Shown in pieces: positions 1 through 5,087 of a stretch of DNA of 5,782 nt. Both the position numbers and the translations under genes were made by a program. Under the pieces are notes generated by a model, which ran no database searches, was not told the DNA's origin, and saw only the letters and a list, made by a program, of their open reading frames with translations. Within the stretch, counting starts at the first letter, position 1. The number at the start of each line of letters is the position of its first letter. Source of the stretch: an uncultured Pseudorhodobacter sp. (GTDB taxonomy: Bacteria > Pseudomonadota > Alphaproteobacteria > Rhodobacterales > Rhodobacteraceae); assembly GCA_945957495.1 (NCBI GenBank), contig CAMFLG010000230.1:1-5782 (forward strand), in the 5' to 3' direction.

Positions 1-721
1 CCATCAGGTCGATCTGTTCACCGCCGTCGCGCAGTTTACCGGTGTTCAGCGTGCGGTTGGCCTGTTGCACCTTGCCCGCCAGTTGTTGCAACGTGACGCC
101 ATAAAGTGCCAGCTTTTCCGGATCGGGCGCGATGCGGATGGCATTCGTCGCCTCGCCCACCAGATAGGTCAGGCCGACGTTTTCGGTCTTGGCAACCTCT
201 GTCTGCACGGCGCGGGCAAGGCGGGTCATGTCGTTGGCGCTGGACTGGCCCGAGGGGTCAGAGAAGGTCAGCGTCACGATGGCCACATCGTCAATGCCGC
301 GCCCCACAATCAGCGGTTCGGGAATGCCCAGCGGGATGCGGTCCATATTGGCGCGTACCTTGTCATGCACGCGCAGGATGGCTTCATCGGCAGAGGTGCC
401 GACCAGAAAGCGCGCGGTCACCATCGCCGCATCGTCGCGGGTCGAGGAATAGACGTGTTCCACCCCGTTGATGCCCTTGACGATCACCTCCAGCGGTTCG
501 GTGACAAGTTTCACCCCATCCTCCGCGCGCAGGCCCTGCGCCTGCACATGGATATCGACCATCGGCACCGAAATCTGCGGCTCTTCCTCGCGCGGCAGCG
601 AGATCAGGGCGACCAGCCCTGCCGCAAGAGCCGCCAGAATGAACAGCGGTGTCAGCGACGAATTGATAAACGCCTTGGTCAGCGCCCCGGCGATGCCGAG
701 TTTTGACTTTTCCTCACTCAT
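1..721 (-). CDS. RND efflux permease, N-terminal part (truncated by window edge)
   Basis: This is the inner-membrane pump subunit of a tripartite RND efflux system, which would use the proton gradient to expel small molecules through the adaptor encoded just upstream. About 240 codons are visible and the rest lies left of the window; full-length members are usually about 1000-1100 residues. The N-terminus has a short cytoplasmic stretch and then a first membrane helix at about residues 20-42 (SSLTPLFILAALAAGLVALI). Next come the acidic/proline turn REEEPQISVP (44-53), typical of the family, and the start of the periplasmic porter domain, including the stretch around residues 94-150 with RDDAAMVTARF and IPLGIPEPLI. 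The start ATG overlaps the adaptor stop in the string ATGAGTGA, an 8-base overlap that implies translational coupling. The family call is firm. The substrate cannot be read from this fragment. Confidence 0.93.
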   Translation of the reverse strand, partial: MSEEKSKLGIAGALTKAFINSSLTPLFILAALAAGLVALISLPREEEPQISVPMVDIHVQAQGLRAEDGVKLVTEPLEVIVKGINGVEHVYSSTRDDAAMVTARFLVGTSADEAILRVHDKVRANMDRIPLGIPEPLIVGRGIDDVAIVTLTFSDPSGQSSANDMTRLARAVQTEVAKTENVGLTYLVGEATNAIRIAPDPEKLALYGVTLQQLAGKVQQANRTLNTGKLRDGGEQIDLM

Positions 722-1712
722 TTGCAGAAACTCCGGCGGCGGGCATGTCGGACAGGATCACATCGCCTGCCTGCAGGCCGGACAGAATCTCGACCTGCTC
801 TACCCCGTCGATCTGCTGGCGCTGGCCCGGCACGACAGAGCGCAGGCTGACCGTATCGCCGGATTTCACCGCAACGAAATCAAGGCCAGAGCGGGTGGTC
901 ATCGCGGTTGCGGGCACCATCAGCGCCTGACGATTGGCGACGGGCAGGCGGACAAGGATTCGGGCATCGACGAAGGTGTCGGGCAGACCATCCACCTCGA
1001 CATCGGCCACGACGCGGCCATTTTCGATCAGCGGGTAGATCCGCACCAGGTGGCCTTCTTTCTGACCGTCCGGGCTTTCGATCTGGATGGTGTCGCCCTG
1101 CTTCAACTGGCGGGCATGGCGTTCGGGCACGGCAAGGCGCAGGAAAATACCGCCTCCGCCCAGATTGGCCACCACTTCGCCCGGCATCACGACGCCGCCT
1201 TTGGCCACAGGCACTTCCAGCACGCGGCCCGAGACGGGGGCCAGCACCGCGCCTTCGATGGCCTGTTGTTCCACAACCTGCCGCTGTGCCTGCAACGCGG
1301 CAATCTGGCCGTTCAGCACATCCACCTGCGTGCGCAGCGCATCCATGCGCTGCACCGTGGTGACACCCTGTTTCAGCAGATCCTGACCGCGCTTCAGTTC
1401 GGTTTCGGCATTCGCCAGCTGCGATTGCACAGCGGTCAGTTGCGCATCCATCGCCGAAATCTGGAAGGCAATCTTTTCATCCACCACCTGTGCCAGAACC
1501 TGCCCTGCGACGACCTCATCCCCTTCGGTCACGGACAGTTCGGTCAAGGTTCCGCCCAGTCGCGCCCGTGCCGGAATGCGATCCCGCGCCTCGATTCGGC
1601 CATAGACGGCCTTCCACTCCACCACCGCGACGGGCTGAAGCGTCAGGTCTTGGGCGGGCAAAGTGGTTGGAAATGTGATCAAAAGCAGGATCGGAAGAAG
1701 GGAAAAGCGCAT
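714..1712 (-). CDS. RND efflux periplasmic adaptor (membrane fusion protein, HlyD/AcrA-like)
   Basis: This 332-residue adaptor would link the RND pump to an outer-membrane channel. It opens with a signal peptide (residues 1-20, hydrophobic LLPILLLITF, likely cut after LPA). There is no lipobox cysteine, so it should be soluble periplasmic rather than a lipoprotein. A first half-lipoyl segment spans about 36-80 (VYGRIEARDRIPARARLGG, VTEGDEVVAGQVL). A Gln/Ala/Leu-rich coiled-coil hairpin covers about 82-152, and a second half-lipoyl segment about 153-185 (GAVLAPVSGRVLEVPVAKGG). A beta-barrel and a membrane-proximal domain follow, with VPATAM at 267-272. The length is slightly short for the family but complete. 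An AAAGG ribosome site (1719-1723) lies 6 bases before the ATG. It is first in the operon with the permease, and no outer-membrane channel or regulator gene is visible. Substrate is unknown; the shared control region hints at sulfide or redox stress. Confidence 0.92.
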   Translation of the reverse strand: MRFSLLPILLLITFPTTLPAQDLTLQPVAVVEWKAVYGRIEARDRIPARARLGGTLTELSVTEGDEVVAGQVLAQVVDEKIAFQISAMDAQLTAVQSQLANAETELKRGQDLLKQGVTTVQRMDALRTQVDVLNGQIAALQAQRQVVEQQAIEGAVLAPVSGRVLEVPVAKGGVVMPGEVVANLGGGGIFLRLAVPERHARQLKQGDTIQIESPDGQKEGHLVRIYPLIENGRVVADVEVDGLPDTFVDARILVRLPVANRQALMVPATAMTTRSGLDFVAVKSGDTVSLRSVVPGQRQQIDGVEQVEILSGLQAGDVILSDMPAAGVSANE

Positions 1713-1746
1713 GGCATACCTTTGCGAGACTTCTGCGGGCAGGCTT

Positions 1747-1775
1747 TGTATTCACGTTATTGAATATATTGTCAA
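1747..1775 (-). promoter_or_regulatory. Predicted promoter of the adaptor-RND operon
   Basis: Read on the minus strand there is a perfect -35 hexamer TTGACA (1770-1775), a 17-base spacer, and a -10-like AATACA (1747-1752). Transcription would begin near 1740, giving a leader of about 28 bases that carries the ribosome site. The -35 is exact and the spacing ideal, while the -10 is only a moderate match. An 18-bp inverted repeat occupies the spacer and part of the -10, as expected for a repressed promoter. Confidence 0.6.
1749..1766. promoter_or_regulatory. Candidate operator TATTCA-N6-TGAATA in the efflux promoter
   Basis: A perfect inverted repeat with 6-bp arms (1749-1754 and 1761-1766) and a 6-base centre lies between the -10 and -35 of the efflux promoter. 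It can also be written ATTC-N8-GAAT. From memory, this matches the kind of site reported for SqrR, the persulfide-sensing ArsR-family repressor of Rhodobacter and a relative of BigR; that should be verified. A second inverted repeat, ATTGA-N8-TCAAT (1759-1776), overlaps the first and covers the -35, so a TetR-type repressor is an alternative. The symmetry is seen directly; the identity of the binding protein is inferred. Confidence 0.5.
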
Positions 1776-1839
1776 TCGGGAATGTGATCCGAGCCAGTCG
1801 CGCGCCCTGCCCGGAAAAAGCAGCCGACGCATTCCGACG

Positions 1840-1865
1840 TATTTACATATTCGAATAAATGATTA
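1840..1865. promoter_or_regulatory. Overlapping operator-like half-sites and probable promoter region of the DUF2892 gene
   Basis: Two overlapping variants of the same pattern occur here: TATTT-N8-GAATA (1840-1857) and TATTC-N8-GATTA (1848-1865). Each differs by one base from the TATTC-N8-GAATA site in the efflux promoter 99-108 bp away. The inner halves together make the perfect palindrome TATTCGAATA (1848-1857). A plus-strand -35-like TTTACA sits at 1842-1847, with a weak -10-like TATCTA at 1864-1869, which would give a leader of roughly 60 bases before the DUF2892 start. The half-sites are clear in the sequence; the promoter hexamers are only tentative. Confidence 0.4.
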
Positions 1866-1938
1866 TCTAGCGTGCATCATCGGCCCGCAAGCTTTGGTGG
1901 CGCGGGTCGTGCAGCCTTCCCATGTGAGGAAAACCGAA

Positions 1939-2142
1939 ATGTCGATTGACCGTGCCGTTCTGCGCTTTGCTGGCGTGATGATTTTTCTAAGCGTCGCGCT
2001 GACGCTTTGGGTGTCGCCCTATTTTATCTGGTTCACCGTGTTTATCGGCGCGAACCTGCTGCAATCTTCTTTCACAGGGTTTTGCCCGGCGGCGTCGGTG
2101 TTCAAGGCGATTGGCGTGAGGAAGGGCTGCGCGTTCGAATAG
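1939..2142 (+). CDS. DUF2892 (YgaP-like) small inner-membrane protein
   Basis: This 67-residue protein consists mainly of two membrane helices (about residues 8-26 and 28-46) joined by a short SPY turn. They are followed by the signature QSSFTGFCPAASVFKAIGV (42-60) of the DUF2892 family, the same domain that forms the membrane anchor of the rhodanese YgaP. Cysteines are at 49, in the conserved TGFCP, and at 64 near the C-terminus. The family's biochemical function is not established. It often accompanies rhodanese, sulfur dioxygenase or sulfide:quinone reductase genes under BigR/SqrR-type control, so a role in sulfur or persulfide handling is plausible. The frame stays open upstream, but this ATG is chosen because the family signature begins here and GAGGA (1926-1930) lies 8 bases ahead. 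It is divergent from the efflux operon and shares its control region. Confidence 0.85.
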   Translation: MSIDRAVLRFAGVMIFLSVALTLWVSPYFIWFTVFIGANLLQSSFTGFCPAASVFKAIGVRKGCAFE

Positions 2143-2184
2143 ACGCCGCATTGTCTGCTCTTGGTCGGGCGTAAGGCGGCAACG

Positions 2185-2209
2185 CGGCGGGCCGATGCGC
2201 CCGCCGTTT
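2185..2209. terminator. GC-rich hairpin between convergent genes, possible bidirectional terminator
   Basis: The 8-bp perfect stem CGGCGGGC/GCCCGCCG (2185-2192 with 2199-2206) encloses a 6-base loop and is followed on the plus strand by only TTT (2207-2209). It lies 42 bases past the DUF2892 stop and 8 bases past the convergent DUF1643 stop on the other strand, the expected place for a shared terminator. The U-tract is short, so termination efficiency is uncertain. Confidence 0.5.
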
Positions 2210-2214
2210 CGCAC

Positions 2215-2721
2215 TCAGGGCCAAAGTGCGGGTTGCACCGCATAGCCGATATACAGCGGATGTTTCGGCGCGCCTGCCTGCGTCAGCCCCAGATGAAACA
2301 GGGGTTTGGTGGTGGCGCGCAGCACCGCCTCAACCGCAGCGCCACGGTTCAGGTGCGCGCCGTGGCTGCCCCAGGCGCAGATCACCTGATCGGCCCAATC
2401 GGCGCCCTCGGCAATGGCCGCATCATTGCCCGGCCCCACCGGATCGGCCACTGCGCGCATCACCTTGGGGTCGGTGGCGCGGTAGGCAAAGATATTGGTC
2501 ACGCGAAACGCCCCGAAGCCCAGCGCGCGGGCGCGGCGTTCGCAGCGTTCCACCGTGGGATCGTTCTGCACCTCGGTCGCGGTGGACGGGTTCAGCATCA
2601 CGAAAAGCGCGCGGCGCCCGCCCGGCTGCCATTCCCGCGTCAGGGCATAGCGGTAGGCCTCGCAATCGGAATAGACGGCGATTGAGGCCGCATCCCCCTT
2701 CTGATGGCGTCGCGTGATCAT
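2215..2721 (-). CDS. DUF1643 domain-containing protein
   Basis: This 168-residue cytoplasmic protein of unknown function belongs to the DUF1643 family. Conserved family blocks are visible in order: FVMLNPSTATE (40-50), NDPTVERCERRA (53-64), RVTNIFAYRATDP (73-85), VICAWGSHGAH (113-123) and FHLGLTQAGAPKHPLYIGY (142-160). There is no signal peptide or membrane segment. The start was placed at this ATG (MITRRHQKGD) because close relatives, as I remember them, begin with this sequence, and a GGAAGG ribosome site (2726-2731) lies 4 bases upstream. A longer reading would start at a TTG (2796) overlapping the truB stop, adding 25 low-complexity residues, and is less likely. It follows truB on the same strand and may be the last gene of that transcript. 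No enzymatic role can be assigned. Confidence 0.87.
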   Translation of the reverse strand: MITRRHQKGDAASIAVYSDCEAYRYALTREWQPGGRRALFVMLNPSTATEVQNDPTVERCERRARALGFGAFRVTNIFAYRATDPKVMRAVADPVGPGNDAAIAEGADWADQVICAWGSHGAHLNRGAAVEAVLRATTKPLFHLGLTQAGAPKHPLYIGYAVQPALWP

Positions 2722-2792
2722 CCCGCCTTCCCCCCGTTCCGCGGCAGCCCGGTTGAGCGGGGCCTCGATGGCCCCCGAAACCGGCCCCGTTG

Positions 2793-3695
2793 TCAATTGA
2801 ACACCCGGCTGGGGTGCAACTCTCCCGATTTGTACACCCCTACGGCAACGGCGCGCCCCTGATAGCTGGCCCAGGCCTCATCGCCATATTGCAGGTTGGA
2901 TGCCAGAACCATTCCGGGATTTCCGTTCTTCAACCGCACCGCACCTTCGGGCGTGCAGCGCAGTTCCGGCAGATCGGCCAGCCCCAGTTCCAACGGTTTC
3001 AACCACTGATCCAGCGCGTCGGTCTTGGCCAGTTCGTCGATCTGCGCAATCGAAATCCCCTCGGCGGCGGTAAACGGCCCCGACCATTCGCGGCGCAGCC
3101 ATTCCACATGCCCCAGACAACCCAACGCCCGGCCCAGATCGCGGGCGATAGAGCGGACATAGCCGCCCTTGCCACAGACCATTTCCAGATCGACATGATC
3201 GACGTCGGGGCGGGCGATGATTTCCAACCGCTCTACCCACAGCGGGCGAGCGGCCAGATCCATCGCCTCGCCGTCCCGCGCCAGATCATAGGCGCGTTCG
3301 CCATCGACCTTTACGGCAGAAAACTGCGGCGGCACCTGTTCGATATCGCCGCGAAAGGCGGCCAAGGCGGCCTCAATCTGGGAGTCACTCGGGCGCAGGT
3401 CCGACGTTTCAATCACTGTGCCTTCGGCATCATCGGTGGTGGTCGCCGCGCCGAGCGTCACCCGAAAGCGGTAGCATTTCAGCGCGTCGGTGATGTAGGG
3501 CACAGTCTTTGTCGCCTCGCCCAAGGCAACCGCCAGAACCCCGGTTGCCGCCGGGTCCAGCGTGCCGGCATGGCCCGCCTTTTGCGCGTCCATCGCCCAT
3601 TTCACCTTGTTGACAACGGCGGTCGAGGTGATGCCAGCGGGCTTGTCCACCACCAGCCAGCCCGAAACCACCCTGCCCTTTTTGCCGCGCGCCAT
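2793..3695 (-). CDS. truB: tRNA pseudouridine(55) synthase TruB
   Basis: TruB isomerises uridine 55 in the T-loop of tRNAs to pseudouridine and also acts as a tRNA folding chaperone in the cytoplasm. At 300 residues it has the usual length. Visible motifs are GWLVVDKPAGITS (12-24), the catalytic block GHAGTLDPAATGVL (41-54) with the nucleophile Asp47, the CYRFRVTLGAATTTDD block (74-89) with the conserved stacking Tyr75, and PPQFSAVKVDGERAYDLAR (122-140). GKGGYVRSIARDLG (175-188) contains the conserved Arg181. A C-terminal TruB/PUA-like region covers about 240-300. An AGGAGA ribosome site (3701-3706) is 5 bases before the ATG. It lies downstream of rbfA, as in many bacteria, but a glycosidase-family gene separates the two. 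All catalytic residues appear intact. Confidence 0.98.
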   Translation of the reverse strand: MARGKKGRVVSGWLVVDKPAGITSTAVVNKVKWAMDAQKAGHAGTLDPAATGVLAVALGEATKTVPYITDALKCYRFRVTLGAATTTDDAEGTVIETSDLRPSDSQIEAALAAFRGDIEQVPPQFSAVKVDGERAYDLARDGEAMDLAARPLWVERLEIIARPDVDHVDLEMVCGKGGYVRSIARDLGRALGCLGHVEWLRREWSGPFTAAEGISIAQIDELAKTDALDQWLKPLELGLADLPELRCTPEGAVRLKNGNPGMVLASNLQYGDEAWASYQGRAVAVGVYKSGELHPSRVFN

Positions 3696-3713
3696 GACGA
3701 TCTCCTCATTGCA

Positions 3714-3740
3714 GCCCGCCAGCTAGACCGGCCTGCGGGC
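3714..3740. other. 6-bp inverted repeat in the glycosidase-truB gap
   Basis: GCCCGC (3714-3719) and GCGGGC (3735-3740) form a perfect 6-bp inverted repeat with a 15-base loop. It fills most of the 49-base space between the glycosidase stop and the truB start. There is no U-run, so it is not a convincing terminator. It may only modestly affect transcript stability or be a by-product of high GC. Confidence 0.22.
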
Positions 3741-3744
3741 GGCG

Positions 3745-4467
3745 TCAACCGCGCGGCACCACGACGCCCACCATCGGGCCAATCGAAAACCCGGCGCCAG
3801 AGCGGCCCAGATCGGGCGCGTACATGCGCGAGATCGAGCCGTCGAAATACAACGCATCCGGCAGGCCCAGCCCATCGCGGAAGAACCGCGCGAAGTCGTA
3901 GAAGTTCACCGGGCGGTTTGAAATGACAAAGACGGCGCGTTTGCCATCCGCCGAAACCCCAACCCCGTTGCGGATGTTCCGCGAATCGGAATCGACCAGA
4001 AAGCGCGGATGCAGATCGCCCTTGATCACCAGCATCGGCCCGGACTGGCTGGCATAGCGGCAGGTCGGGTGCTGGTCCTCAAACCGGCGGCTTTCATAGA
4101 TCGCAAAGCCGTCGCCTGCGCAAAACACCCCGTTTGGCAACATGCCGAAATTGCCAGGCCCCTTGGCGGTGATCAGCGGCGACTTTTCGACCCCGTCTTC
4201 GATATACAGGCCCACCGGCGACAGATCGGGCTGAAACATCCCGGCATTCATCGCGAATTGCAGCTTTTGCCCCTGCGCCGCCAGCGCCGCATTCACCGCC
4301 GAAAACCCGCCATAGGCACCATCCGGCCCGGAATGAAACAGCCGCAGGTCATCGCCCTGGCCTGCCTCGCACACCGAATAGGGTATCTCTTCGAAGGTCA
4401 CGCTTTTGCAGGCCGCCGCCTCTGCCAGACCCGGCAGCAGCGTCAGCAGGGCCACAAGCCAGCGCAT
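3745..4467 (-). CDS. Exported phosphodiester glycosidase family protein (NAGPA/DUF2233-like)
   Basis: This 240-residue protein has a signal peptide (residues 1-19, core WLVALLTLLPGLAEA) and should be periplasmic. Family blocks seen are LQFAMNAGMF (69-78), GNFGMLPNGVFC (105-116), QSGPMLVIKG (141-150), RNIRNGVGVSADG (163-175) and ALYFDGSISRMY (205-216). This is the fold of the enzyme that removes N-acetylglucosamine from a phosphodiester in lysosomal targeting and of bacterial DUF2233 proteins. The bacterial substrate is unknown, though phosphodiester-linked sugars of the cell surface are an obvious guess. Cys20 and Cys33 could form an N-terminal disulfide; Cys116 and Cys136 are also present. 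Cys20 after AAA is a poor lipobox. The gene starts 3 bases after the rbfA stop, with a purine-rich ribosome site inside the rbfA end, so the two are likely co-transcribed and coupled. Confidence 0.88.
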   Translation of the reverse strand: MRWLVALLTLLPGLAEAAACKSVTFEEIPYSVCEAGQGDDLRLFHSGPDGAYGGFSAVNAALAAQGQKLQFAMNAGMFQPDLSPVGLYIEDGVEKSPLITAKGPGNFGMLPNGVFCAGDGFAIYESRRFEDQHPTCRYASQSGPMLVIKGDLHPRFLVDSDSRNIRNGVGVSADGKRAVFVISNRPVNFYDFARFFRDGLGLPDALYFDGSISRMYAPDLGRSGAGFSIGPMVGVVVPRG

Positions 4468-4470
4468 GAT

Positions 4471-4893
4471 TTACTCTTCAACCGCGTCGTCGGGTTTGGC
4501 GGCGATGTCGCGCTGAACCTTGGGGTCGGAAAACATCCGCCGCGCCTCTTCCAGACGATCATAGGTATCATCGGGACGAAAACGCAGTTCCGGCGAATGT
4601 TTCAGCGTCATCTCGGCCGAAACCCGGCGGCGCAATTCGTATTTGTTGCGCGCAAGGGCCGCGATTGCGGCCTCTACCGTGGCGCCGCCCATCAGCGGCA
4701 TGACGTAAACCGTGGCAACCTTCAGATCGACGGAAACCGAAACCTCGCCCACCGTGATCGACATCGCGTTGAGTTCGACATCATGGATTTCCCCGCGAGA
4801 CAAAATCTCTGACAGGGTGCGGCGGATCAGTTCGCCGACGCGAAGCTGACGTTGCGAAGGGCCTTTGGCCGGGAAGGAGCGTGGGTTTGCCAT
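4471..4893 (-). CDS. rbfA: 30S ribosome-binding factor RbfA
   Basis: RbfA binds the immature 30S subunit near the 5' end helix of 16S rRNA and assists its final maturation, including in the cold. This copy has 140 residues, normal for alphaproteobacteria, which carry a C-terminal tail longer than the core domain. The conserved pattern is SQRQLRVGELIRRTLSEIL (13-31), the KH-like core with VSVSVDLKVATVYVMPL (51-67), and the signature LKHSPELRFRPDDTYD (97-112). The tail after about 120 is charged and acidic at the end. The ribosome site is modest (AGGG close to the ATG). It is the first gene of a minus-strand cluster leading through the glycosidase-family gene to truB, and is divergent from dapB. 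infB and nusA, its usual upstream partners in enterobacteria, are not here. Confidence 0.97.
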   Translation of the reverse strand: MANPRSFPAKGPSQRQLRVGELIRRTLSEILSRGEIHDVELNAMSITVGEVSVSVDLKVATVYVMPLMGGATVEAAIAALARNKYELRRRVSAEMTLKHSPELRFRPDDTYDRLEEARRMFSDPKVQRDIAAKPDDAVEE

Positions 4894-4960
4894 GGCCCTG
4901 CTTTAGGCGGATTCGCCGCCCACCGCAACGGCGGGCTTTCACGCCCGGCCATTCGGCGCC

Positions 4961-5060
4961 AGAGCGGTTCAGGTTTGGATGCACAGCAGAGGATCGGAAA
5001 GCGCGTTCGAGCATCGCGAGAGGCAGCGATTTCCGATACCATCAAAACCTGAACCGCTTT
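4961..5060. repeat. About 100-bp imperfect palindromic element between rbfA and dapB
   Basis: The outer arms are 4963-4981 and 5040-5058 (left core AGCGGTTCAGGTTT). They pair at 18 of 19 positions, and the stem extends two more pairs if one G-U is allowed. Inside them, 4993-5004 pairs with 5026-5037 (core ATCGGAAA/TTTCCGAT, 11 of 12), leaving an asymmetric bulge of 11 bases on the left and 2 on the right. The centre (5005-5025) is a loop with short self-complementary pieces. No protein is encoded and no clear target-site duplication flanks it. The architecture resembles a dispersed REP/MITE-type element of GC-rich alphaproteobacteria; copy number elsewhere cannot be seen from this window. It ends 27 bases before dapB, so it either contains the dapB promoter or is part of its leader. 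Confidence 0.72.
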
Positions 5061-5087
5061 AAAGCCAACCAAAACGGGAGATATGCC

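Noticed and set aside
468..1763. A 431-codon open frame on the plus strand across the efflux genes
   Set aside because: It is antisense to the well-supported adaptor and permease. Its His/Gln/Arg-rich translation resembles no protein family and is typical of a shadow frame in GC-rich DNA.
1663..1938. An N-terminal extension of the DUF2892 protein to about 159 residues
   Set aside because: The extension would run through the divergent promoter region and into the adaptor gene. The family signature and a good ribosome site both support the ATG at 1939.
2790..3926. A 378-codon plus-strand open frame across truB and the glycosidase end
   Set aside because: It lies opposite truB, whose catalytic motifs are intact. 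The translation is low-complexity Arg/Gly/Gln-rich sequence without recognisable domains.
4894..4947. Small GC hairpins (4906-4920 and 4932-4947) and a weak -35/-10 pair upstream of rbfA
   Set aside because: The stems are only 5 bp in GC-rich sequence, and the best promoter-like pair matches 3 of 6 in each hexamer and would be nearly leaderless. This is not enough to call a regulatory element.
5061..5087. A lysine riboswitch or attenuator for dapB
   Set aside because: Only 27 bases separate the palindromic element from the start codon. No lysine-riboswitch core or lysine-rich leader peptide is recognisable in 4894-5087.
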